A stretch of 64,000 bases of DNA from Ipomoea triloba. Its lineage: Eukaryota; Streptophyta; Magnoliopsida; Solanales; Convolvulaceae. The position numbers were made by a program, and so were the translations under genes. Location: assembly GCF_003576645.1 (NCBI RefSeq), contig NC_044924.1, forward strand, positions 27,060,118 through 27,124,117. The letters are read 5' to 3'. Below the pieces are notes generated by a model. It had not been told where the DNA came from, did no database searches, and saw nothing but the letters and a program-made list of their open reading frames with translations. Of this stretch, positions 11,085 to 21,575 are shown one piece after another (within the stretch, counting starts at the first letter, position 1; each line of letters starts with the position of its first letter).

Positions 11085-11412
11085 ATAATCTAATGTAAAA
11101 CTAGTCTAAATTATGCTGGGGAAAATATAAACTAAAAACTAGGGTTCAGAACTCTGTAAGGGAACCTCCTTCAATTGTAGAGAATAGGTCAAATATATAG
11201 GAGGTAGATGGGCCTTGGCCCATTAGGCAACTTCCAATTCTTTTCCAACTTGTATTCTTCCTTGTAATTCCCTTTTCTTCCAGAACTTGTCCAAAATGCT
11301 CCAATATTCTTCCTTTGTTGTTCCTTGTAGATAAATCAGCACTTGGACAATATAACACATAAACAACTAGGATACAGAAAATAACCTTCAAAACAACTAG
11401 AATAAGGGGTGA
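11085..11412 (-). mobile_element. LTR fragment in reverse orientation (also at 12805-13132)
   Basis: The reverse complement aligns over about 320 bp with the LTR at 13729-14123, sharing blocks such as AATGGGCCAAGGCCCATCTA and CCCTTACAGAGTTCTGAACC. The TATA-like TCCTATATATTTG region is retained. Outer termini are not canonical, so it is truncated or diverged. The duplicate at 12805-13132 belongs to block A copy 2. Confidence 0.75.
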
Positions 11413-11757
11413 ATATATGTGAAATTCTCTCTCTTTTGTTTATTTTTCCATACCCCTTCTTTGTTTAGCCACTCACCCTTAGCCCCATTACAAGCCAAAT
11501 AAAGACCTATTTGATCTTAGCATGCAGTTTTAGAGCAATCTATGTGAGTATGAAGGGCATGTCTATGGGAGTTCATCTTAAGCCAAGTTTTGCATAATCT
11601 CAACTGAGTACATGTGCATACAGGGTTCTAATCTAGCTTAATTCTGGTGCCCGGTTATTGGCCTGAGAGGGGAACCCACTTGTGATTCTGAGATGATTCT
11701 TGAAGTAGGTTAGGTTGTATGAGATGGTTGGTGGTATGTTTGGTTGTGCAGGGAGGN

Positions 11758-11799
<42 letters not shown>

Positions 11800-13468
11800 T
11801 GCTTTGAGAACTAATTTTTTTTTTAAATATAGAGTTAATACTTCCATTGGTCCTCCGAGTATTAGCGATATACCAGCGGTGGTCCCTCGTCTTTTAAACG
11901 ACCACGAGTCATCCTCCATCTTTTTCAAAATAACCACCCGTAATCCTCTGTTAAGTTGGGTATCTAACAGACGTTAAATTTGACGGCGTGGGAACGAATG
12001 GAATTGATGGTGGGTGATGAGCACAAATGATGAGTGTAAAAAGGGTGTAATGTCGTTCCGCTGAGGATTGGTGTTATGGCACGAAACTGTGTGAATTACC
12101 AGGCACTAGAGTATATGAATTTATAGAATCCAAGTAACAGAGACTGAATGATGTGGAATAAAAGAAAGCAATTAATTAAGGTGAAAACTATATGATAAAA
12201 GGTATGGGCCAGATTAGGGGGATTGTAATCTTGATGTTCCAACCAACTCAGGATTAGGGAAAGAATAATTAACCAAGGGATGTATGGGCAATGCACTGAA
12301 GAATTCAAGTCAGCTACTTTCGTAATCAATAACAAGAATTAGGCTACAATTGCCCCACTGTCGTGATGCGTCAATTATAACCTCAAACACCTAAGCATTG
12401 TAAGCCCCCAAAATTACCTCTACTTTCATAGCAGGAAAATTAGGTTGAAATTGGTAAGGCTCGAGGTCTCCATCCAACTTTCGTTGTAATGAATCCCTCT
12501 CCTAGACTAGCAATTAATTGTGGCCATCAATCAATAACAAGTAGAAAGAAATCCCCAAATCAACATAAACCCTAGGTAGAAGATTCAATCCCTTTATGCA
12601 ATTAATTACCAATTGAACATCAAGATTAACAATGGATCCCTAATCCAAACCCATAGACGAACTACTCCCGCATGATGGGAGTAAACAAAACAAAGCAATA
12701 ATTAATAACCATAAACATTGCAAGAAAGTAATAAAGGAATAAGAGAACTTAACTGATAAAGAACAAATCCAATCTTCAATCTTTGATTCCAATCTTGAAA
12801 TAAAATAATCTAATGTAAAACTAGTCTAAATTATGCTGGGGAAAATATAAACTAAAAACTAGGGTTCAGAACTCTGTAAGGGAACCTCCTTCAATTGTAG
12901 AGAATAGGTCAAATATATAGGAGGTAGATGGGCCTTGGCCCATTAGGCAACTTCCAATTCTTTTCCAACTTGTATTCTTCCTTGTAATTCCCTTTTCTTC
13001 CAGAACTTGTCCAAAATGCTCCAATATTCTTCCTTTGTTGTTCCTTGTAGATAAATCAGCACTTGGACAATATAACACATAAACAACTAGGATACAGAAA
13101 ATAACCTTCAAAACAACTAGAATAAGGGGTGAATATATGTGAAATTCTCTCTCTTTTGTTTATTTTTCCATACCCCTTCTTTGTTTAGCCACTCACCCTT
13201 AGCCCCATTACAAGCCAAATAAAGACCTATTTGATCTTAGCATGCAGTTTTAGAGCAATCTATGTGAGTATGAAGGGCATGTCTATGGGAGTTCATCTTA
13301 AGCCAAGTTTTGCATAATCTCAACTGAGTACATGTGCATACAGGGTTCTAATCTAGCTTAATTCTGGTGCCCGGTTATTGGCCTGAGAGGGGAACCCACT
13401 TGTGATTCTGAGATGATTCTTGAAGTAGGTTAGGTTGTATGAGATGGTTGGTGGTATGTTTGGTTGTG
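11758..13468. repeat. Duplicated block A, copy 2
   Basis: Second copy of 10038-11748. After 13468 the sequence continues into the minisatellite where copy 1 instead meets the N. The single-N junction and apparent identity favour a scaffold overlap over a true genomic tandem duplication. Confidence 0.9.
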
Positions 13469-13553
13469 AGGTTAGGTTGTATGAGATGGTTGGTGGTATG
13501 TTTGGTTGTGCAGTTAGGTTGTATGAGATGGTTGGTGGTATGTTTGGTTGTGC
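13430..13553. repeat. Minisatellite A, about 41-bp unit, 3 copies
   Basis: Three copies of a unit beginning GGTTAGGTTGTATGAGATGG and ending TATGTTTGGTTGTG. One copy remains at the truncated end of block A copy 1. Confidence 0.9.
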
Positions 13554-13680
13554 AGGGAGGAAGTGTGATCAGTTTCATTGCTTGTTTGGTTGTGCAGGGA
13601 GGAAGTGTGATCAGTTTCATTGCTTGGAAAGTTGTGCAGGGAGGAAGTGTGATCAGTTTCATTGCTTGGAAAGTGGATTG
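13549..13680. repeat. Minisatellite B, about 40-bp unit, 3 copies
   Basis: Three copies of a unit beginning CAGGGAGGAAGTGTGATCAG and ending TTTCATTGCTTG plus a variable linker. It directly follows minisatellite A and precedes the polypurine tract of the LTR at 13729. Confidence 0.9.
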
Positions 13681-13716
13681 TCCTTGGTAATTGCTTGAGG
13701 ACAAGCAAAAGTTCTA

Positions 13717-14123
13717 GTGTGGGGGAGTTGATATCTATTATTTTGTACAATAATTCACCCCTTATTTTAGTTGTTTTAATGCTTATTTTCCTTATTCTAA
13801 TGAAATTGAGAATTATTTGTGTGTTATATTATCCCAAGAGTTGAATTATCCACAAGGAGCAACAAAGGAAGAATTTTGGAGCAGTTTGGACAAGTTTTGG
13901 AAGAAAAGGAAATTACCAAGAAGAATAGGAAACAAGAATAAGAATTGGAAAAGAATTAGAAGTTTCCTAATGGGCCAAGGCCCATCTATCTCCTATATAT
14001 TCTACATATTCTCTACAAGTTAAGGAGGTTCCCTTACAGAGTTCTGAACCCTAGTTTTTAGTTTATATTTTCCCCAGCATAGTTTAGATAGGGGTGAATA
14101 ATTGTACAAAATAGCATATATCA
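13717..14123 (+). mobile_element. Gypsy-type (Athila/Tat-like) 3' LTR with polypurine tract
   Basis: The polypurine tract GTGTGGGGGAG (13717-13727), preceded by TTGCTTGAGGACAAGCAAAA, is a typical plant Gypsy 3' junction. The LTR runs from TGATATCT (13729) to ATATATCA (14123), 395 bp with TG...CA ends. Its first and last about 33 bp are inverted repeats of each other. A TATA-like CCTATATATTC lies inside. No coding domain is attached. It sits within the long-TIR element. The block B duplicate is at 15620-16014. Confidence 0.75.
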
Positions 14124-14639
14124 GTGTGCTATGCTTGTCGTCTGCTGCAAAGAATGGAATTGCTGGGCTCAAAATGATGTCATGGAGTTTGAGGGCCTGA
14201 GTGTTTGAAAATGGCGGGGGTGCTTCCTCCGTTGCATTTGAGGGCTCAAGAAATTCAATTTGGGCGAGACAAACTTCCACATAGCAGCTTAAGGATGAAC
14301 TAATGGAAATGCCATGTTTGCCCTCAACAATTAACGTTCACTTAACACCAAACCTAATGGAGGACCACGGGTGGTTATTTTGAAAAAGAAGGAGGACGAC
14401 TCGTGGTTGCTTAAAAGACGAGGGACCACCGCTGGTATATCGCTAATACTCGGAGGACCAATGGAGGTATTAACTCAAAAAATATAGGTATACTAAGAAG
14501 ATTGGAGAATTTAGGCCAATCACAAACTAAAGGATGGAACAGAAAATATCATTTGGAATCTTGATATTAATGTATTTTATTAGGAGTACATAAAATGAGT
14601 TTTTGACAAATACAAATCTTATATATCATAAAGTCATTT

Positions 14640-15504
14640 TTTGGCACTTACAAGGAAATCGAGAACATTGAAGTAAGAACGGCATATCACAAATTAAAAG
14701 ATGGAATAAACAATATCAATGTAACCCTTATACTTTATTAAGCATTAGATTTTACTTGATAGCAGAGAAAATGATTTTTAGGCATATATATAGCTGTTTA
14801 GGCAGAGAAAAATAAAAAATAAAAAATAAAAAAAATAAAAGCTAGACAAAAACTTACTTTTCAAAAATCTAGCACGACATAGCTGCACCAACACAACAAT
14901 AAGATCACTGAACTCTAAATTAAAATAAGGCATAAGTTGCTCCACATTTACATCCCACACTGTACAGTGTAGTTGTTTTTTCCTGGTAAAAAATGAAAAG
15001 AATAAACAGTGATTAAAACTGGAAATTAAAAATGGAAAAAATACATTGTGGAAGAAAAACCTACTCAACATCTTCTAAGACAAAATCCATCAACCTTGAA
15101 ACTTTCCCACCAATCATCTTCTCTATTGGAGAAAATATCTCCACAATCATACCTATTATATCTACACAAAACAAACAGAAAAACAGGATAGTAGTGAAAT
15201 ATGAATTTATTAAAATGGTAACAAAAATTAATTAAAAATACTTACCAAACAATTCCTTATCATTGACACCATCCTTCCCCAAAGTAGTAGTGAAACTTTT
15301 AATCCGAAACATACAATTTGGAAAATCAATACGTTTGTACTGCTTAACAGCAGTATCAAACTTAAACTTTATCATATATCGGTGATTACTTATTTTATAC
15401 TTGAAATAGTTGGTGATACATAAAAAAGCTTCGAATCCCATCAACACTGCCCTCTTGAAAATAAGACTTGTACTTTTCAACTTGATCCTTGGATATTTGC
15501 ACAT
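14640..15504 (-). pseudogene. RPA1-like N-terminal OB-fold region, truncated duplicate copy
   Basis: Same exons as the fuller copy at 16531-17774. The minus strand holds an exon with KDQVEKYKSYFQEGSVDG and ISNHRYMIKFKFDTAVKQYK ending at a GTAAGT donor, an exon with FSPIEKMIGGKVSRLMDFVL, and an exon with KKQLHCTVWDVNVEQLMPYF and LIVVLVQLCRARF. It is cut at its 5' end by the N at 15508, consistent with an assembly duplicate. Confidence 0.75.
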
Positions 15505-15524
15505 GTANGGTGGTATGTTTGGTT

Positions 15525-17398
15525 GTGCAGGGAGGAAGTGTGATCAGTTTCATTGCTTGGAAAGTGGATTGTCCTTGGTAATTGCTTGAGGACAAGCAAA
15601 AGTTCTAGTGTGGGGGAGTTGATATCTATTATTTTGTACAATAATTCACCCCTTATTTTAGTTGTTTTAATGCTTATTTTCCTTATTCTAATGAAATTGA
15701 GAATTATTTGTGTGTTATATTATCCCAAGAGTTGAATTATCCACAAGGAGCAACAAAGGAAGAATTTTGGAGCAGTTTGGACAAGTTTTGGAAGAAAAGG
15801 AAATTACCAAGAAGAATAGGAAACAAGAATAAGAATTGGAAAAGAATTAGAAGTTTCCTAATGGGCCAAGGCCCATCTATCTCCTATATATTCTACATAT
15901 TCTCTACAAGTTAAGGAGGTTCCCTTACAGAGTTCTGAACCCTAGTTTTTAGTTTATATTTTCCCCAGCATAGTTTAGATAGGGGTGAATAATTGTACAA
16001 AATAGCATATATCAGTGTGCTATGCTTGTCGTCTGCTGCAAAGAATGGAATTGCTGGGCTCAAAATGATGTCATGGAGTTTGAGGGCCTGAGTGTTTGAA
16101 AATGGCGGGGGTGCTTCCTCCGTTGCATTTGAGGGCTCAAGAAATTCAATTTGGGCGAGACAAACTTCCACATAGCAGCTTAAGGATGAACTAATGGAAA
16201 TGCCATGTTTGCCCTCAACAATTAACGTTCACTTAACACCAAACCTAATGGAGGACCACGGGTGGTTATTTTGAAAAAGAAGGAGGACGACTCGTGGTTG
16301 CTTAAAAGACGAGGGACCACCGCTGGTATATCGCTAATACTCGGAGGACCAATGGAGGTATTAACTCAAAAAATATAGGTATACTAAGAAGATTGGAGAA
16401 TTTAGGCCAATCACAAACTAAAGGATGGAACAGAAAATATCATTTGGAATCTTGATATTAATGTATTTTATTAGGAGTACATAAAATGAGTTTTTGACAA
16501 ATACAAATCTTATATATCATAAAGTCATTTTTTGGCACTTACAAGGAAATCGAGAACATTGAAGTAAGAACGGCATATCACAAATTAAAAGATGGAATAA
16601 ACAATATCAATGTAACCCTTATACTTTATTAAGCATTAGATTTTACTTGATAGCAGAGAAAATGATTTTTAGGCATATATATAGCTGTTTAGGCAGAGAA
16701 AAATAAAAAATAAAAAATAAAAAAAATAAAAGCTAGACAAAAACTTACTTTTCAAAAATCTAGCACGACATAGCTGCACCAACACAACAATAAGATCACT
16801 GAACTCTAAATTAAAATAAGGCATAAGTTGCTCCACATTTACATCCCACACTGTACAGTGTAGTTGTTTTTTCCTGGTAAAAAATGAAAAGAATAAACAG
16901 TGATTAAAACTGGAAATTAAAAATGGAAAAAATACATTGTGGAAGAAAAACCTACTCAACATCTTCTAAGACAAAATCCATCAACCTTGAAACTTTCCCA
17001 CCAATCATCTTCTCTATTGGAGAAAATATCTCCACAATCATACCTATTATATCTACACAAAACAAACAGAAAAACAGGATAGTAGTGAAATATGAATTTA
17101 TTAAAATGGTAACAAAAATTAATTAAAAATACTTACCAAACAATTCCTTATCATTGACACCATCCTTCCCCAAAGTAGTAGTGAAACTTTTAATCCGAAA
17201 CATACAATTTGGAAAATCAATACGTTTGTACTGCTTAACAGCAGTATCAAACTTAAACTTTATCATATATCGGTGATTACTTATTTTATACTTGAAATAG
17301 TTGGTGATACATAAAAAAGCTTCGAATCCCATCAACACTGCCCTCTTGAAAATAAGACTTGTACTTTTCAACTTGATCCTTGGATATTTGCACATGTA
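15525..17398. repeat. Duplicated block B, copy 2
   Basis: Second copy of 13634-15507, preceded by the N at 15508 and part of the minisatellite. Collapsing the two N-joined duplications yields one continuous path 10038-11748, then 13547-15507, then 17399 onward. Confidence 0.9.
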
Positions 17399-17774
17399 TG
17401 AAACTCTCATATAATTAACATATACAAAACAAACAAAAGAATATTAAAATGGTCTATTGTTTTTTTTTTTTGGCACTTACAGGGAAATCAAGAACATTGA
17501 AGTAAGAAGGGCATCTCAAACTAAAAGATGGAAGAAACAATATCAAGGTAACCCTTGTACTTTATTAAACATTTCAAAGAACTGAAAATAAATACCATTA
17601 AAGCAACTGAAAAACACAACTTATAGCTGAATCATGAAACACACATTCACGGCTTATAATGACTTTGTTATCTGTTCCTTCAAAAACTAAATAGGTACGC
17701 ACCAAACGCAACTTGATTGCCTTTGTAGTCTGCTCATGATGGATTTTAGAGCACAAAATAAACTGCCCAAACAT
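16531..17774 (-). pseudogene. RPA1-like (Helitron-type) N-terminal DNA-binding region with introns, broken
   Basis: A possible start at 17774 opens MFGQFILCSKIHHEQTTKAI then KLRLVRTYLVFEGTDNKVII, the first RPA70-type OB fold. An exon at about 17131-17410 carries KDQVEKYKSYFQEGSVDG, after a frameshift KYKISNHRYMIKFKFDTAVK, and ends at a GTAAGT donor. Further exons carry FSPIEKMIGGKVSRLMDFVL (about 16960-17055) and LHCTVWDVNVEQLMPYF (about 16740-16880), the second OB fold. The order matches RPA1 DBD-A and DBD-B; the C-terminal domain is at 8653-9505 beyond the long-TIR insertion. Divergence and frameshifts point to a transposon-borne paralogue, not the cellular replication gene. Confidence 0.78.
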
Positions 17775-17779
17775 GGTGA

Positions 17780-18540
17780 AAAATAAGAAGATAGTGTATA
17801 CAACGAAGAAGAAGTTTGACAGTGGAAGAAGATCAACAAATTAAATCCTACCTATTTATATTGTTAATATTTGCACTTTTAATGTAAAAACCATAATTAC
17901 AATTATGGCATGCGCCGGATTGCAGTCGGAAACTCTTCGAAACTAATACAGAATCATTAGAACTAAGCTAGATATAGAATAGATCACATTGGAAATCTAC
18001 AACCTAAACCAACACGTTTCACAGTAAATAAATGCTTAAGTGAGATCAGTTAAAAAAAAACAATCAAAAAAGGGATAAATAACAAAATTTAAAACCCAAA
18101 AAGATAAACAACCAAATATTTTTCCATAAAATTAGGAAAAAAAATAAACCCTAAACTACAATGTTTTGGTTTGGGCTAGATTTTGGAACCAATTTGATTG
18201 GCCAAATCTATGGGCTTTATTATATATAAGGTAGTCTTTTGTCCAAATCAAAATAGTCCTGATTAAGACCATTTTATTTATCAATTGCATAATTGTAAAG
18301 TCGATGACCAAAGTAGTGAAATTCTAATAAGGAACCAAATTAGGTATTAACTCTTTTTTTTTTGTTATTTAAATTTTATTACAACTATCATCTTTAAGTA
18401 ATATTGTCTCTATATGGTGGATAATTAGTACAAAAAAAAAGGTCAAATTTACCAATAGAAAAAATCTATAGTAAATTATTGAAATTTGTAGGTATTTAAT
18501 TTATCATCGGATTCTCATTGGTAAAACATTAAAAAATCTT
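17780..18540. other. Spacer between RPA1-like pseudogene and Copia LTR
   Basis: AT-rich sequence with no coding frame that I recognise. Poly(A/T) runs near 18050 and 18355. Confidence 0.5.
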
Positions 18541-18542
18541 AG

Positions 18543-18938
18543 TGTTGAGATAAACGAGAACAAGAATCAGAAATAATGATAGAAAGTAAAGAAGTCAATA
18601 TTTATGTAGCTCGCCAGTCGCCAGTGTGCCTACGTCTACGGGAGCAAAGTTATTCTTTTATTGTGATGGTAAAACATTCAAGGTTACACACATATTTATA
18701 CGCAAGCCTAAAAGGTACATGTACTAATTAATTATTACCCATGTATCGTACCGCGGGGGCGTTGCTCGGCACCCCCGACCCACCCCGCGTTACGCAACAA
18801 AAGAGAAAAAAAGTAACCCAAATAGGTGTTGGACTCCACTCCGCTTTGCAACATGAACTTCGGTACACTTCAGTCACTCATCTTTCTTCCATCCAATAAC
18901 ACATATCATCCTCCAATACATATGAGCCATACACAACA
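18543..18938 (-). mobile_element. Copia 3' LTR
   Basis: On the minus strand the LTR begins TGTTGTGTATGG (18938) and ends CTCAACA (18543), about 396 bp. It is preceded by the polypurine tract GCCAAGGTGGAGA (about 18941-18953), the usual Copia 3' junction, and by the RNase H C-terminus at 18979-19190. A GC-rich patch (about 18750-18790) contrasts with the AT-rich surroundings. No 5' LTR partner is visible. Confidence 0.8.
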
Positions 18939-18978
18939 AATCTCCACCTTGGCAAATATGCCCCTTAGAAGAAAAAAT

Positions 18979-19190
18979 TTATCTCAATATGCCTATGGAT
19001 GGATCGGGGTAACCAAACTCATCTAGATAGCATCTAGAAACAGCCAACAAACTCAAACAATGTTTGAACTTGTCAATAGTAATTGTCCTTTTTAATATGT
19101 CTGTTGCATTTTCACTAGTATGAATTTTCGCCAATAATATCTCACCATAATCAACCAACTCTCTAACCTTATGAAACCTCACATCAATAT
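18979..19190 (-). pseudogene. Copia RNase H C-terminal half, interrupted by LTR-element insertion
   Basis: The minus frame reads IDVRFHKVRELV, GEILLAKIHTSENATDILKR and KFKHCLSLLAVSRC, the end of Ty1/Copia RNase H. The other half (STTEAEYMVMTKATKEALWL, then QLHCNSLSAVFLAKNKVYHV and RTKHI) is at 24190-24450. Removing 19191-24189 plus one AATAT copy rejoins the frame exactly within the RTKHIDVRFH motif. Confidence 0.92.
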
Positions 19191-21437
19191 TGTAACACCC
19201 CAATTTTCAACTCTTACATTTATTACAAAATCCGTAATAAAACGCTGCGGAAGCTTACATCATATCAACAGAAAATCGGGTGCTACCGCCACACCTAGAG
19301 TGAATTCTATCACCTCTTTGACAAACTCCACTCTAAGTGCACAGGCTAAACTTACAACATTAATAACAATCCCTGTCTACATCAAAGAGTAGACCTCAAC
19401 CTGTACTTCCCTTCTATTCCGAGCTCATCGGCTACAGGGGCCCACACTAATCTGCAACTGATAAGAAACACATTGAAGTGCAGTTAGCGCGACGGCTAAG
19501 TAAGGAAATCCGATGTCACTCAAAAGTAGACAAAGGTTTGAAAACATAATCATTTGGAAAATAGTATATCGTTCAGTGAATCAAAATCCACTCGTCTCGT
19601 AAGACAAAATCATTTCTTTCTCAAAGACGTTACAGAGTAACTCTTTACTCATTTTTAAAACTTCCTTAGTTTCATATAGTAAGAGTGAGGCCTACAACCT
19701 CGGGCCATGNNNNNNNNNNNNNNNNNNNNNNNNNGTAAGTTTCATAAACATTTTTGGATACACTTCATATGTCCATCTCACACTTAAAATCAACCAACAT
19801 CCTTAACTATCGTCCTCAACAACTTTCACTATGATCAACACCATTAGATCATAACTTGAGGATATCGTACATCCAAAATATATATAAATTCTAATAGGTA
19901 AGGTCATTGCCTAACCATAACCCAAAAACATCCAACAACTACTTTCTCAAGATTCACCATATACAACCTTTATCTCAACATTTCCATATGACAATTTCCT
20001 CAATACACATCATAATAATATCTTTACCTAACTTTATCACCATTAACTCACTAACTACCTCACAATTATCATTAACACATCCATAATCATACTAAGCATA
20101 ATTCAGAAAATTCAGCTTGGCGCGGTCCGAAAGATTGAGCCGGTAAAAATAGTTCCCGAACTCTTTTTCACTTGAAATTTTTATGGTAGAATCCCAACTT
20201 ATAGTACTTGATGTCCATAAAAAGTTTTGGTCATTTTGGTCCGCGAATAAACACAGAAAATTCCATCTTTGCCCTTGGCAGTGTGCTGTCCGGAATTTTT
20301 CTCTCTCTGGACCAGTTTTTGGAAAAAATTCGAAAACCATACTTCCACTACTCCGATCATTATGAAATTTTATATGCGGGTTCTACACTTATAGAACTAC
20401 ATGTCTAAAAAAAATAGGATCAAAATACCTTACCAATATTTCCCAATAAATCTCGGAAGTTACTGCCAGAATCTACCCTGATTTCCTTTCACTATTTTCA
20501 CAAGTATAAGCCTATATGGACATAAATATAACATATACAGCATATCCAAGCTATGAACATGTATATAAAAATATTCCAAAGCTCCAAACACATTTTCAAC
20601 CAAATAATCAATTATCAATTCAAGTGACTAAACCAACTTAAGGGAATTCCTTACCTCAAAGGTTTATTAACACCTTAGGAAGAAATTTTGGATCCTTTCC
20701 CCAATTTTCACCTTAAAACCTAGGTTCAAAATCAACACCATAACATCATGTATCAAGAAATTAAACATAGATTCATAACCTAGGAAGGATTACAAAGCTT
20801 TCTACCGAATAATATCGAAAACTTACCGAATAAATTGGAAGTTTAGAAGGATTTGGCTATGGAACTTTGGAAGAAAAAATGGTGGAAGATGATCACACCT
20901 CTCTCTCTCTCTTTTTGGCATTTGGGGAAGAAAAGGGAAAAAAAATTCCTTTTATATTTAATCCCAACTTATGGGATAAGCTTTAGGAAAAAAAATAATA
21001 AAATAATAAAATATCTCCACAACATATCAGTTGTGGTCCAAACAGATAAAGTTTCGGTGGAAAATAATCCAGAAAGAATAATTTTCGAAACCACAAATTT
21101 ATTCCAGTCAAAAGCTCCAAAATGGGCTAGGTTCGGTACACTGCGGAAATTTCGCGGTGTACGATCAGAAATAAATTTCGACCCTTATAGCTCATCCAAT
21201 TTCAACTTAACTAAGGCGAAGTTCATACTTAGTCATAACATGCCTAATCATCAATTTTTAAGGAAATCCGAGCTGAAAATTCGTCCTCGAAAAATTTTAC
21301 GGTTCGTGACCGGCACATACGATCGCAGCTTAATAACAACTATACTTACTTATAAAAATTCTTTCGAAATATCTGAAGATCATAACTTAGGAATGTCAAC
21401 GCCTTAGGATAATGTTAATAAAATACGGGGTATTACA
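19191..21437 (-). repeat. Left (3' by element orientation) LTR with 24-N gap
   Basis: Matches 21576-24189 except for the unresolved gap 19711-19734 and scattered 1-4 base indels. A CT-microsatellite near 20901-20912 is shared. The 184-codon open frame at 20853-21407 lies wholly in the LTR and shows no known domain. Confidence 0.92.
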
Positions 21438-21575
21438 CTCTACCCTCCTTAAAAAGAGTTTCGTCCCCGAAACTTCTTTCTTATCATCTATGGTTTCAAA
21501 AGACTACTACTATTCCCCAAAGATTCAAACTTAAAGTTCAAACCTAGATCTCAACCTTGAGCTCTGATACCACTT

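Larger units (their letters stand above)
10038..11756. repeat. Duplicated block A, copy 1 (probable assembly duplication)
   Basis: 10038-11748 recurs at 11758-13468 with a constant offset of 1720 bp and no difference that I found. The junction is a single N at 11757. Content: left terminal repeat of the long-TIR element and a reversed LTR fragment. Confidence 0.9.
10112..14476. mobile_element. Long-TIR element (Mutator-like or foldback) carrying LTR fragments
   Basis: The left arm (about 10112-10235) and right arm (about 14350-14476) are inverted repeats of about 125 bp beginning GAGTTAATAC and sharing CCATTGGTCCTCCGAGTATT and TAGCGATATACCAGCGGTGG. Flanks are AT-rich and similar, but I could not prove a 9-bp target duplication. 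The interior holds no transposase, only LTR-retrotransposon pieces in opposite orientation. It interrupts the RPA1-like pseudogene. Real length is uncertain because of the single-N duplications. Confidence 0.65.
13634..15507. repeat. Duplicated block B, copy 1 (probable assembly duplication)
   Basis: Recurs at 15525-17398 with a constant offset of 1891 bp and no difference that I found. It stops at the single N at 15508, mid-way through an RPA1-like exon that continues intact at 17399 in copy 2. Confidence 0.9.

Noticed and set aside
14640..17774. Host RPA70 replication gene
   Set aside because: Frameshifts, divergence, internal transposon insertion and neighbouring Helitron helicase fragments indicate a transposon-borne pseudogene.
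18731..18800. GC-rich patch as a CpG-island promoter
   Set aside because: It falls inside the Copia 3' LTR defined by TG...CA ends and polypurine tract; no gene starts from it.
20853..21407. 184-codon open frame as a host gene
   Set aside because: It lies entirely inside an LTR, recurs in the other LTR with a frame break, and shows no recognisable domain.
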